The notes beneath the pieces are model-generated. The model was not told where the DNA came from, did not search any database, and saw nothing but the letters and a program-made list of their open reading frames with translations. This document shows positions 13,011 through 25,539 of a stretch of DNA of 31,405 nucleotides, piece by piece; the first letter of the stretch is position 1, and each line of letters opens with the position of its first letter. Both the position numbers and the translations under genes were made by a program. Location: NCBI GenBank assembly GCA_015499985.1, contig JAAAUF010000416.1:3622-35026 (forward strand), in the 5' to 3' direction. This DNA comes from Haplosporangium gracile. Its lineage: Eukaryota > Mortierellomycota > Mortierellomycetes > Mortierellales > Mortierellaceae.

Positions 13011-16000
13011 TTACAGTCCAACCATCATCTCGCCCATTCCCTCCATATCTTCATACTGGTTGGTCAAGAAATCTAGCTCCTCGGGGTTAGCCTGAATGGC
13101 CTGGTAAAGATGATGCGGCACCAACAGCTTGTCAGATACCTTTTTGCCATTCTGCCCGGACCCTGCCTTCTCACCCTCGGCCTCTTCCTCAGAAGCATTC
13201 AGCGAGTCCAACTCCATCATAATCGACTCGGGTCCCTTCTCTGCTTCGGTCTCGGCACGATGAATCTTGACCGCTTTGGACAGGATGCTCCCCAAAAAGG
13301 CTTTGGTCGCCTGGACCAATAGTCCCCCCACCACAGCGCGCTGGGCCATCGACTCAGGCACTCTATCCTGGCCTGGAGTATTTAGTAACCGCTCCTGCTC
13401 CTGGTCTCTCTCTCTCAAACCGCTACGGGATCCTCCAGTGCCTGCACCAGCTCCCCCATCAAGCGACAGAGTCTTCAACTTGAGCTCATCCATCACAGAC
13501 AGCACCCAATCAATCTCAGACCTCCGACATTTGTATACCTCCATCTTCTGGAATGCCTCCGTCAACTGCTCGGCTTTGGTCCTCTGAGCAGGCGTGAGCG
13601 CAAGTGTAGAGTTGGGGTCGACATCCATACCGACATTGATGCTGTCAGGTTGAGGCCACTCACTGTCGCCGATGTCAAGATCCATTGCAGAGTCGAAAGG
13701 CTGCTGCATCTCCATGTTCAACCTGTCGAGAGCAGATATTGGCCGGCCAGTCGCGTCCACAATCCCGCAGTTCTTCAACATATCCAGTGCAAACTTGTTC
13801 TTGGACCGACCCGTCAACAACGAGAGCCACAACTGATCCTCCTCGTTCATCTCTTTGACTGCATGGTATCTGGGGTGGTGAGGGCAGTTGGGAATCCTCT
13901 GACCAGTCTCCTCATTCAAGAGCACCGGTTCGGAAGCTGTGCCTGCAACTCCCAAAGCTCCATCTCGATGCTGCTTCCAGAGAGAACCACACGCCTTGCA
14001 GTAGAAAAGGGTTGTCTCCTTGGCTTTGGTCCTTCTCATCAGCCCCTCATCAACTGAAGCAGCTCTGACAGTGTCCACAATCGCACTGCCTCCGTTCTGC
14101 GCTTGGGATCCACTGTCGCTAACTACTCCTAAACGGCCCGCGCCAGGTCCTGAGAGCGTATTCTGCAATTCTTGCTCGTCCTCATCAGCACCGTCAGCCA
14201 TTGCAACCTCAGCAGCCGAATTCAAAATCAAATTGTTGCGAGCGCCAGATCTCTTAGACCGAGTGGGGAACGGCACGGCAGCCAAGAATGTTGTGTTCCT
14301 ATCCAGCTCCAGATCCACATGTCGTTCTCTTCCATGCACTTGCCTACCACAATGCGTTGGGTCCAGCTACAATTAACAAAAAAAAACACCGGCGTGAATG
14401 AATTAGCGACAAGAACCAAATGGAAAATTAGATTAAAATCGAAATAAATGAACTGGTGTAAACACTTACAGCTAAACGGTGGTAGACTTCGACGGGTTTG
14501 TTCCGTTCATCGTGAAAGAACAGGCACACCTTGATCTGAGTCTCACCCCAGGCATACCGACTCAGATGGAAAGGCGCCTCAGAGACTGTAACAATATGGT
14601 TGGGCTTGTAACTCTCATGCAGATGAAACTCAACCTTAGCAATGTAGGCCGTAATGTCCTCGGGCTTGGGGGTGCCGTCCACATAGATCATCCACTTGTA
14701 GGGGAACTCTCTCAGGCGAGGGTCGCGCTTCTCCTCTGGAAGATATTTGGACACGTTGCCGACCACGACGCGCCTCTTGACATAGAATCTGGATCCAACA
14801 GTATCCAGTGGGGCGGGTACTCCTCCCTGAATAGCGCTGGCTCCAAATGAAATGATTGGTGGTTGCATCTGGTGTTGCTGCGGCGGTTGTGGTGGTTGCG
14901 GCAATTGCGGTGGTTGTGGAGTAGGAGCAAGCGTAATCTGAACTGGCCTGGGTGCGACACTGACTGGTGCAAGAGCGGTTGGGGCAGCAGGAATAGTAAT
15001 ATTCTCGCCAGGCGTCCGTCGTGCTGACGCTGATTGGATCCCTGGGGTTGTCCTTGACTCGATTGCTGTAGGCAATCCTGTGATTGGGGATGAGGGTCCT
15101 GAAACGTCATTCTCGCTCATCAATGGGTGGAGGTTGGGGCTGTTTGCGCGTGAGCTGGCGGCACTCGACATCCTGCTGTCTGGTATAGTAAACGTGGCTG
15201 CCGATCCTGGTCGAATAGATGAAGCAAGCCCAGATGTGTTGATGGCTGGGGTGCGAGCTGACTGTCCTTCATTAATGATAACGGGTGAGGCTCCTTGACT
15301 CACGCTACCGTATTTCCTCATTGGTCCCTTGCCAGCGGTAGGTCTCTGAGGCACTTCACTACCGCTCTCCTCATCCGAGCCATCACTATCTGAATCGTTC
15401 GCAGGCCGAGAGCCAAGCTTGCCCATTTGTGGTCGAGCAAGACTGAGAGCAAGAGAAGACCGCCGCCGTTTGCCAGCACCCAGTCCATTTTCGCCACCAG
15501 AGGCGACTCCCGAAGTGTCCGATTCGTCCTCGGTTCCTGCGTTGGACGACGAGTTGATTGATGCTGCGCTGTTTTTCCGTGGTGGTTGTGGAAAATCCGT
15601 TACAGATCGTTTGTTCCTTGCCCGTCCATCTTCTGATTCCAAATCCACATCCTCGTCGTATATCTTGATCGTTGGCTAAATTACAATATTGAGACGCGAA
15701 TTTGTGAATATTTTGCTGGAGCAAAAGAGGTCCGTGTTCTTCATGTTTGAAGACAATAATCCATACCTTGGGAAAGTCCTGTTGCCCATGCTGTCCATCG
15801 CTAACGCCCAAGGAACTGAAGACGACTTTAGTCCTGCAAGGGTGATCGAGGGGTACTTCGCTCGAGGGCTAGTAGCATCAAAATAAGTAAAAATTTGGTC
15901 AGTGAGACTGCTGACACACAAACAAACATCCATGGGGCTGTTCCTGGCGAGTCACCGGAATGTTGCCTCCTTGATACTTACAACAACGATCCCGCAGAAG

Positions 16001-16825
16001 CGGACGCCCTCCTCTGTATTCTTAAACACTTGCTTGTGAGAAAGACGCATATGGTTGACAAGCCCCTGAATACTTCCAAAATCATATCGTTCGCACCGCG
16101 GACAACCAAGTCTAACATACGATCAGAAAATGGAGGCGAAATGTAAAATCAGCATAAGATCGCACTGTTCCGTGAATGCTTCTTGATATCGGATGAACAT
16201 GACAACATGCAATAAGTTTCCGGTGAGTTGCTGTGTACCGGACAAATTGTCCGTCAGCGCGAACGGCATAAAGTGCTTCAGGTTGTCGCAGATCCCGTCC
16301 ATAGTAAGCCGTCGCTCTCCTTGAACTTTGTCGTTGACTGGCGTACGGGTTTTGCTGTAAGTTGGGGTTCCCGAGCGTGCGCGATATTGTTGAGTTTCCA
16401 AACGGTGCTCCCTGTCGTTCTATTCATATCCACACAAGGAAATAAACATAAACCTCAGACGACTGATCACCGTGATGAACATTTTCACAAGTAAAGAAAA
16501 AGGATGCTTCGCTACACTTACCACTGAGGATAGCGTGTCGAAGGTCCTCGAGCATGCGCTCTGCTTTGGCAAGCTCTTGTGCAATGGAGGCACCCTCAGC
16601 ATGACGAAGGAGAATCTCGAGGTCGAACTGGTGGTCGATGATGTCGACGACCTTTTGACGCGTCGCTGCTGTCCTGGGATCAGCCTGTTGATGTTGCTGA
16701 TGTTGTTGTTCTGAGAGTGGGGTGGTTGCTGTTTCGGGAGTGGTCATGATGATGTCAATAGAGGAGGACTCTGTGGGAGTAGCCACCACGATGCCGCTGG
16801 TGTCGTTCCCTGCCTGCAAGGACAT
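13011..16825 (-). CDS. YEATS2-like chromatin protein (coiled coil, Ahc1-type C2H2 finger, YEATS domain, histone-fold-like C-terminus)
   Basis: YEATS2 reads acylated histone H3 as a subunit of the ATAC acetyltransferase complex; by analogy this should be a nuclear histone reader. Six exons join in phase: 16522-16825, 16239-16419, 15982-16111, 15767-15868, 14470-15675 and 13011-14366 (1092 aa). Residues ~50-100 form a helical segment like the YEATS2 N-terminus. A C2H2 finger follows: Cys165, Cys168, His182, His187. The YEATS domain spans ~532-665 and keeps the pocket motifs HLHESY and YAWGE, like the H-x-S-Y and W-G of YEATS2. A Cys/His pair set (Cys764, Cys767, Cys802, His804) may bind zinc. 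The last ~105 residues look like a histone fold, including VPHHLYQAIQ and ELDFLTNQYE. A Ser/Pro/Gln-rich linker separates finger and reader. The intron at 16112-16238 uses a weak GTACAC donor. The start is the first ATG; it shares a 479 bp divergent promoter with REX4. Confidence 0.87.
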
Positions 16826-17304
16826 TCCTGGTTGCGGCGTCAAAAGTCAAAAGGGTATGAGGGTGCAACTGTGTGTGTTTGAGTGTGAAAAACGAAACGA
16901 GAAAAAAAATGCCGCCCAAGGATGATTTGACATGCCTCACGTGATAATTGGAAGAGAATGGGTTTCTGCCGCCTCACGATTTTGTTGCCTCGTTCACTTC
17001 ACTACAACCTATTCCTGCACCTAGTATACCACTCCAAGCATTGTTTACCAACAGATGTCCATGACTTTCCTCAGACTAAGAGAGTCAGTCGGACAATGGT
17101 TCCTGGGCAGGTAGGAGTGTTGGTAAGGGCCGAGAAACGTTGCCACCAACTCCAGCTTCGTTTTCAGGGCACTCAAATTGCCTGTGACTGTCAGAACCAA
17201 GTAAACAAGCAAGTGCTTTTTTCTTTTTTTTTTTTGACCTTGCCTTCGCTTCGCACACTTGTTCTCCTTCAAGCCTCTCTCCATCACAATCATCTCATCA
17301 CACA
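16826..17304. promoter_or_regulatory. Divergent promoter between the YEATS2-like gene and REX4
   Basis: The two start codons face away from each other across 479 bp. The interval holds an exact TCACGTGA at 16937-16944 and, just before REX4, a T-rich tract at about 17217-17236. No credible coding frame is present. The layout suggests that the two genes share control elements, but co-expression is inference. Confidence 0.55.
16938..16943. promoter_or_regulatory. CACGTG E-box in the YEATS2-like/REX4 divergent promoter
   Basis: The core palindrome is extended to TCACGTGA, an eight-base perfect palindrome, about 113 bp upstream of the YEATS2-like start and 360 bp upstream of REX4. This is the most extended of the CACGTG sites in the window and so the best candidate for a real bHLH site. 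Confidence 0.4.
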
Positions 17305-18587
17305 ATGTCGCCATCAAAGAACAACGCACCTCCCAAGGGAACAAAGGGAACCACGAAGCAGCCTCACAGTGTCACTCGCCTCAACTACTCCAAGAAACCT
17401 GCTGCTGTCCAGGCTCAGGTCTCCAAGAAGGCAAAGTTTACCGCTATCAAGGAGAAGGGATCTCAGGACAAGACCCAATCTTCCTCTGTTGTCGCCAAAG
17501 CCGCTCCTTCCTCCAACTGGAAGAACCTAATCACAGTGAGTTCCATGCTACTGGAATCAATTTAGACATGCACCGACGCAGAATTGGCAAGTGGCGGGTG
17601 CTAATCTAGGTCTCTTTTTAATTGCTCTTTTGTAGACGATTAAACCTGCTCCCCGTAAAACTATACCCGTCACCAAGGCACCCGAAAAACGGTCGCACGC
17701 AGAACTTTCGGACGAGGAGGGTGACGAGGAAGATAATGAGGGTGCACCCGACACAAAGACCGCCAAGCTGGATCTCGCCTCAGGAACTAAGCACGACACA
17801 ACACAGCTCTGGTTCGACGACATTTCCAAGGACGATCTCGAGAAGGCATATGGAAAGGCAGGGAAGAAGCTGGACTACGACCCTACCGACACTGGAAAGC
17901 ACAAGTGAGTTCACGTCAATCTCTCTTCGTAATTGAAAGGTTCCTGCCTTCTCAACTCATCAAAAACCAACCAAACATGTGTACTGATAACACGATTATT
18001 TTGAACGACCCAACTCTAGGATTGGAAAATACGTCGGAATTGATTGTGAGATGGTCGGTGTCGGACCAGAAGGAACACAATCAGCACTGGCACGAGTCTC
18101 GATCGTCAACTACTATGGAGTCACCATTCTGGATCTCTTTGTTCGCCCTCTGGAGTTTGTCACAGACTTCCGTACCGCCGTCAGTGGTATCACCCCCAAA
18201 CATCTTCTCAAAGCCATCGAGTTCAAGGACGCCCAAAAGCAGGTCGCCGACATTATTGAGGACAAGATTGTGGTCGGACACGCTGTGCATAACGATTTCA
18301 AGGCTCTGATGTTGGATCACCCCCAGCGTCTGATCCGTGATACTTCCCGTTACACACCATTCAGAGCCTTGACCAAGGGAAACACTCCTTCGTTGAAGAG
18401 ATTGGCATTGGAGATTTTGGGTATCAAGATTCAGGACGGTTCCCATTCTTCGGTGGAGGATGCACGGATAACAATTTTGTTATACAGGAAACATAAGGAG
18501 GCATGGGATTCTTCGTTGGCGCTCAAGGCAAAGAGGCGCGTTCAGAAGGCCACCAAGACCCAAAAGAAGGTCATTGTCAAGAAGTAG
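17305..18587 (+). CDS. REX4: RNA exonuclease 4 (DEDDh 3'-5' exonuclease)
   Basis: Rex4 is a nucleolar 3'-5' RNA exonuclease that acts on pre-rRNA; in yeast it affects ITS1 processing. Exons 17305-17535, 17636-17904 and 18020-18587 join in phase to 355 aa. The first ~165 residues are basic and low in complexity, with an acidic run (ELSDEEGDEEDNEG), as in family members. The exonuclease domain then starts at GIDCEMVG. The five catalytic residues are visible: Asp175 and Glu177 in IDCEM, Asp259 in HNDF, His309 and Asp314 in SHSSVEDAR. The protein ends in a Lys-rich tail (TKTQKKVIVKK), probably a nucleolar signal. Introns have GTGAGT donors. The ATG at 17305 gives MSPSKNN and follows an A-rich leader. 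The 3' end is only 166 bp from the convergent JTB-like gene. The related exonucleases Rex1 and Rex3 are less likely because the size and motif order match Rex4. Confidence 0.95.
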
Positions 18588-18753
18588 TTCATTTTATCCT
18601 GCATTGTTTTCATAAAATCCCCATTTGCATATCCAATTTTTTACAGATGCGTTTATCATGGTCCGATAGTTGTTGCGAAAGATATTTCTGTGTCGTTGTT
18701 TGAGGTGTAATAAGCTGCCGTATTGTATTAAGTTTCATCGATTAAAATGTCAA

Positions 18754-19649
18754 TTATGCGATTCCTATTCTCCTGGCCATGCGCCTGTACTGGGCAGCTG
18801 CGAGTTTTCTCTTTCGCCACATCATCAAAATTCCCGAAAACAGCGCCAAGAACACATTCGAAGACTATTTGTCAACAGGTAGTAAAAAATAGGCACAGCG
18901 TTAGTTTGTCGAAATATCAATTCAGGCCAAGTGGGTAAAGACACAAGCAGATCCTATCTCCAATGGAGATAAGAAGTTGCTGAGTACACATACCAGGAAA
19001 TGGGCAAACCGTCTGGCTTCGACTGCCTTAACATGCAGACAGGAATGGTAGGTAGGGAGACGAATCTTGAGTTCCTCGTTCTCGTCGTTCTTTGGATCGT
19101 CGTATTTGCACTCTATCCTCTGTCGATTATGAGTGTCCCTGCACGACTCCTCCGTTTTCTGTGCAAAAAATGAAAAAAAGATGCTCTCGGTCAATCGGTA
19201 TGTCCAGATTCGGTGGCATTCTTCCATGCATGTCCCAATAGCCCTGATAATTCTGAAATGGAAATGAATGCCTTACAACTTGCAGGGCATTACAGGCCTG
19301 ACATTCTCCAGTTGTGATGCAGGTGTAAGGCGGATTTGCTGTGATTGGTGTTCCTTGCGGGTATCGTTTAACAAGATTGGAGACCGGGTGTGGCGAGTAG
19401 AGTGTTGTAGGAGCGGAAGATAATGTGAGGACCGTTGTTGCACTAGAGAGTCATGGAAGAGTGCGCTTGTTAGTTTGGGCTGCCTTTATTGGAAGCCCTT
19501 ACGAACAATGCGAGATGACAAAAAAATAGTTGAAGACGAGAGGCTGCGAGCTATCGATGGTTTTTGTACAGTGAGAGTCCGCAAAGAAGGGCGAGGATGA
19601 GCACGGAGAGTGACGGCCATGAGCTGTTGTGTTGTATTGATGGCCGCAT
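18754..19649 (-). CDS. JTB-domain type I membrane protein (jumping translocation breakpoint homologue)
   Basis: JTB proteins are small single-pass membrane proteins with a cysteine-rich lumenal domain; in animals they are linked to mitochondria, cell division and TGF-beta signalling. Exons 19570-19649, 19277-19442, 18994-19158 and 18754-18864 join in phase to 173 aa. A signal-peptide-like core lies at residues 13-28. The lumenal cysteines Cys68, Cys74, Cys77, Cys88, Cys99 and Cys122 follow the JTB order: a C-x-x-C pair, two spaced cysteines, then an S-C before the membrane. A membrane helix lies at about 134-152 and is followed by a short basic tail (WRKRK...RRMARR). Exons 2-4 are well supported. 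Exon 1 is less sure: the chosen one uses a weak GTACAA donor at 19569, while an alternative exon 19503-19741 with a strong GTAAGG donor also keeps phase and would give 226 aa. Family identity rests on my recognition of the pattern. Confidence 0.75.
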
Positions 19650-19870
19650 TGGAATGCTGGCGATGATGGAGAGATGGGTCGGGTGAGTTGAGGAGAGGTG
19701 TGAACGTGGCGAATCAAGCAAACTTGCAAAAGCACGACCACAGTGCGCTTCTAAAAGGCCACAAAATGAAAACGTCACGTGCAGACTCTTCAATGTTTAT
19801 TTTGCACACCCGCGAAGCGAATCACTGATCTCCACTTTTCTTCAAGACTTTACATCCTCTACATTCAATC
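19650..19870. promoter_or_regulatory. Divergent promoter between the JTB-like gene and uL11m, with CACGTG
   Basis: The start codons are 221 bp apart and point away from each other. An exact TCACGTG lies with its core at 19776-19781, about 90 bp upstream of the uL11m ATG. If the longer alternative first exon of the JTB-like gene is used, its coding sequence reaches to 19741 and narrows the spacer to 129 bp. Confidence 0.45.
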
Positions 19871-20323
19871 ATGTCCAAGAAAGCCCCCGCCGCTGCTGCT
19901 TCGCTCCTCCGCCTTGTCGTCCCTGCCGGAAAGGCTACCCCCTCGCCTCCCATCGGACCTGCCCTCGGTCAGCGTGGAGTCAAGTCGATGGATTTCTGCA
20001 AACAGTTCAACGACAGGACCAAGAACGTCGACGTCGGAACCCCTCTCCCCGTCATTATCACCGTCAAGGGCGACCGTACTTTTACCTTTGTTACCAAATC
20101 ACCTCCTACTTCGTTCTTCCTCAAGCGTGCTGCCGGAATCGAGAAGGGAGCGACCAACATTGGCAAGGACCATCCCTTTGTCGGCAAGGTCAATCTGAAG
20201 CAGGTCTATGAGATTGCAAAGATCAAGCAGGCAGACGAGGGTATGGGACACTTGTCGCTCAAGGGAATCTGCGCCGGAGTCGTCGGAAGTGCCAGATCCA
20301 TGGGCATCGAGATCGTCGCATAA
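19871..20323 (+). CDS. MRPL19: Mitochondrial large-subunit ribosomal protein uL11m
   Basis: uL11m is part of the mitoribosomal stalk base, where translation factors bind. The 150 aa reading frame has no intron. It carries uL11 signatures: PPIGPALGQRGV near the N-terminus, TPLPVIITVKGDRTFTF, and the C-terminal rRNA-binding part with FFLKRAAGIEKGA and GSARSMGIEIV. Features such as MDFCKQFNDRTK match the mitochondrial and bacterial type, not the cytosolic RPL12 type. Like human MRPL11 it starts MSK without an obvious cleavable presequence; the hydrophobic and basic first 25 residues may suffice for import. Yeast calls this protein Mrpl19 and humans MRPL11. The start at 19871 is the first ATG and is preceded by a C/T/A-rich leader. 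Confidence 0.95.
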   Translation: MSKKAPAAAASLLRLVVPAGKATPSPPIGPALGQRGVKSMDFCKQFNDRTKNVDVGTPLPVIITVKGDRTFTFVTKSPPTSFFLKRAAGIEKGATNIGKDHPFVGKVNLKQVYEIAKIKQADEGMGHLSLKGICAGVVGSARSMGIEIVA

Positions 20324-20871
20324 ACGGATATGACTTTATCATCAAAGCAGGAGCCCTTATTTCTTTAATTCGTGGATCAGGATCACAGCAACAGCAGCAA
20401 CAACAGGAACACTTATACGCACCCACACTCACACCCAATTGTACCATAATAGACCATTTTTTTCTTTTTATTTTTCTTTATTTTTCAATATAAAACCCCA
20501 CCATCCATCATCATCACTTCTATTCCATGTCGCGAGTCGCGAACATACTGTTTTTTGCTGAACATGGGCGCAATAACAGGATATCGGATAGTATTTGTGG
20601 CTTGTGCTGTTTGTTTGATCCGTCGCTCTGTGTCCATTTTCAGGGCAGCATTCTCACTCCGTCATAGTTGTGTTAGTCCCCAAAGAGTCTTGTCGACTTT
20701 TTTTTTTTCTTTGCGTGCTATTTGCCCTTCCGCCTTTTTACTTTTCCGAGATCTCCTTTTTCTTTTCTTCTTTTCTTCTTTTCTCCATTCCTCCGAACTT
20801 ACTCATCACCAACATCCGTTTCGTCAACCCCTTTTCCGGACAAGCCGAATCTTACATCAACAACTCATATA
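20324..20871. other. Spacer between uL11m and holocytochrome-c synthase; CAG/CAA tract and pyrimidine-rich promoter
   Basis: Just after uL11m there is a short CAG/CAA-type run at about 20385-20408, which would lie in its 3' UTR. From about 20695 to 20795 the DNA is almost all T and C, a typical fungal core-promoter tract for the downstream gene. A frame from 20722 runs into the next gene in phase, but its product reads as translated promoter. Confidence 0.6.
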
Positions 20872-21867
20872 ATGTCGCCAGGAAAGGATACCTCAGCTGC
20901 CAGCCCACCTCCCGGCTGCCCTATGCACCAGACTTCTGCACCCGCACCTCCTCCCAAGCCAGCACCACCACCAGGCTGCCCTATGCACCAAGCTTCTGCA
21001 CCCCTCAACCCCGACAATAACATCCCAGCCTTGGCCCAGTCGCCCTTCCCCGACCAAGAGATACCCCTCCCCACCGAGCGAGTCATTTCCTCGATCCCCC
21101 GCGCAAAGACCGAAGACAACACTAAGTGGGAGTACCCCTCCCCTCAGCAGTTCTATAACGCTCTTCGTCGTAAAGGATGGGAGACTCCCGAGAATGCGAT
21201 CGAGACCATGGTCGATATTCATAACTGGATGAACGAGGAGGCTTGGGCTGAGGTCATGAAGTGGGAGAAGGAGCACTCTGGGTACGTCTCTCTTTTGTTT
21301 TTTTTTGCTGAAGTTGTGGAGTGCAATGTTGATAGTTGCGTTTTTTTTTGCTAACTTGTTTATACTTGTTCAATTGAATGTGTGAATAGTGCCTGCTGCG
21401 ATCCCAAGTTACTCCGTTTCCAGGGTCGTCCTCAGGAACTCAGCCCAAAGGCCAGGATCATGAGCTTTTTCGGGTACGTTTGAAGCCCTCCTTTTCGTTT
21501 CTTTCAGTGTGTTCTGTAGAAGTGGACGAGTAAGCGATACAACGCCATATGCGGGTGATATGAGCAATTGAGAACTAACGGACTTTTCGGCGTCTCCTCT
21601 GCGCAACTGGTTCAACATAATAGTGCCCCCAAACCTTTCGATCGCCACGACTGGGTTATTGATCGGTGCGGCAAGGAGGTTCGCTATGTGATCGACTACT
21701 ACGGAGGCGAAGACGATGTCGTCAACGATGTCCCTGTCTTCCACTTGGACGTCAGACCTGCTCTGGACTCTGTCGAGAGCGCCATGGATCGCCTCAAGTT
21801 TGGCGTCCGTGAGGCCTTTGCTCGCTTCAAGGGCGAGGGTGCCCAGGCTTCCACCAAGACTGCTTAA
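20872..21867 (+). CDS. CYC3: Holocytochrome-c synthase (cytochrome c heme lyase)
   Basis: This intermembrane-space enzyme attaches heme to the CXXCH cysteines of cytochrome c. Exons 20872-21281, 21390-21473 and 21624-21867 join in phase to 245 aa, a usual length for the family. Two CP heme-regulatory motifs (GCPMH at Cys16 and Cys36) sit in a Pro-rich N-terminus and come from a 60 bp duplication. The core has [18 protein letters not shown], the I-H-N motif (His117, likely the heme ligand equivalent to human His154), [14 protein letters not shown] and [12 protein letters not shown] with VRYVIDYY. Both introns start GTACGT. The start at 20872 gives MSPGKD directly before the first CP motif; an in-phase upstream ATG at 20722 lies in the T-rich promoter and is rejected. 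Fungi may have separate lyases for cytochromes c and c1; which substrate is used cannot be read here, so CYC3 is the default symbol. Confidence 0.92.
20914..21006 (+). repeat. 60 bp near-tandem duplication carrying the CP motifs
   Basis: The 17-mer starting at 20914 recurs exactly at 20974, and the next ~13 bases are nearly identical. Each copy encodes G-C-P-M-H-Q-[TA]-S-A-P. The spacing is exactly 60 bp (20 codons), so the duplication keeps the reading frame. Confidence 0.9.
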
Positions 21868-24334
<2,467 letters not shown>

Positions 24335-24889
24335 ATCTGTCTGATTTTCTGGATACACAAAAAAAATCGTTTTTTACAGTAAAATAACAATATAACTTCC
24401 TTGTTTGTTTTGCATCTCTTGCTGCTATTTGAATATTGCTGTGTGAGTGAGGTTGAAGCGGGGCAATTGGGACGCTGCAATGATCTGCTGTTGGCTCAAT
24501 TGCCTTGAAACATGCAGGTTGCACGTGCAGGGCAAAGTCGATTTGATCAGGTACAGTTCCCGGCGTACCTCTTCGCACTTTGTTCATTCCAACTCGACAT
24601 GAAAAAAAAAAAAAGTCCCCCGTTTCTGATTTCTTTTTTTTCCCGTGTGCACCCGCCTACCCCATTTTTTTTCCCCCTTCCCTGTGTCATCCTCCAATCT
24701 TCCTCTACGCTCGATTGAAACCAGAGCATCGCTTCAAAACTGAACAAAATAACCACGTAGAAACCATCCACACACCAACGTCTCTCTCACCCCCCCCCTT
24801 CCTTCACTCACAAATTGCTATCCATGGTTCAATTTAATCTCTATTAGTCCCTTTTCTCACTATCTAAAATAAAAACACGAGCGCTCATG
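24335..24889. other. Convergent spacer between uL16 and the small mitochondrial-type gene
   Basis: Both neighbouring genes end here, so the stretch should hold two 3' UTRs. It contains A- and T-runs, a CACGTG at 24522-24527, a T/C-rich part at about 24630-24720 and a C-run near 24791. No gene is seen. Confidence 0.55.
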
Positions 24890-25539
24890 TTACTCGAGCT
24901 CCTCGGCGTTAAGTGCATCCAATTGAGACTTGAGCTCCATGATCTTGAGGCCAATCTTGCGTTGCACGTCCAGTTTCTGCGCATCGTCCAGGTCCTTGAG
25001 GAGGACATCATAAGCGTCCAGGGTCTCTTGTACAGCCTGGCGGGCCGTCTCCTTGTCGTCATTGTAGTATACTGATCCACGTGCCTCGTCTGCGTATTCC
25101 AGCTGTAGTTTTATGTCAAAAAAAAAAAAAAAAGGCGCAAAGAAGGGGAAGGAGGAGAGAAAGGCGTGTGAGAAAAATTGTCAATTGTCATGGGGTTGAC
25201 AGCGAAGTGGCTAGGTTTTGATCGAAGGTCTAATTGATAATACTGGCAGTAGTTGGTGGGTACCTCGTCGCGGGCGATCATAAAGAGATCCGTGATATTC
25301 TGAACACCCTTATCAACATCCGCGCTATCGGCCGCAAGATGGATCCGCGAGGGTGAGACAAACGTCCTGCTCTGGTACTGCTGCTGTGCACCGACGACTG
25401 CGCGGTTGACGAGAGTAGCGGGTGTCTGGTGTTGGCGATGGAGGAACGATGCCATGCGAGTAGTGTTGGTTGCTCCAAGATGGAAAAGTGATGCACTCCT
25501 GGTGGTGGTCTTAGTGATGAGTCCTCTGGCAGCCTGCAT
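24890..25539 (-). CDS. Unrecognised small protein, probably mitochondrial
   Basis: I do not recognise this family. Exons 25264-25539 and 24890-25102 join in phase to 162 aa; the donor is GTACCC and the acceptor CTACAG. The intron (161 bp) holds an A16 run on the plus strand at 25118-25133. The first ~70 residues are rich in Arg, Ser and Thr and nearly free of acidic residues, as in a mitochondrial presequence. The remaining ~90 residues are highly charged and predicted helical: a stretch around ITDLFMIARDELEYADEARG, a short VYYNDDKETA segment, and a C-terminal helix with a heptad-like pattern (LLKDL, IGLKIMELKSQLDAL). No cysteine motif, membrane helix or nucleotide-binding motif is visible. 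The change in composition between the halves and the clean splice phase argue for a real gene. A matrix assembly factor or coiled-coil subunit is only a guess. Confidence 0.72.

Noticed and set aside
16123..16401. Alternative frame of the second YEATS2-like exon (product starting METQQYRARSG)
   Set aside because: Although it looks codon-like, it does not join the zinc-finger exon in phase. The frame reading LYAVRADGQFVR joins to LGCPRC with the conserved finger context.
20722..20871. In-phase 50-codon N-terminal extension of holocytochrome-c synthase
   Set aside because: The DNA is a T/C promoter tract giving an F/S/L/P-rich product. The family has no cleavable presequence, and the ATG at 20872 sits directly before the first CP motif.
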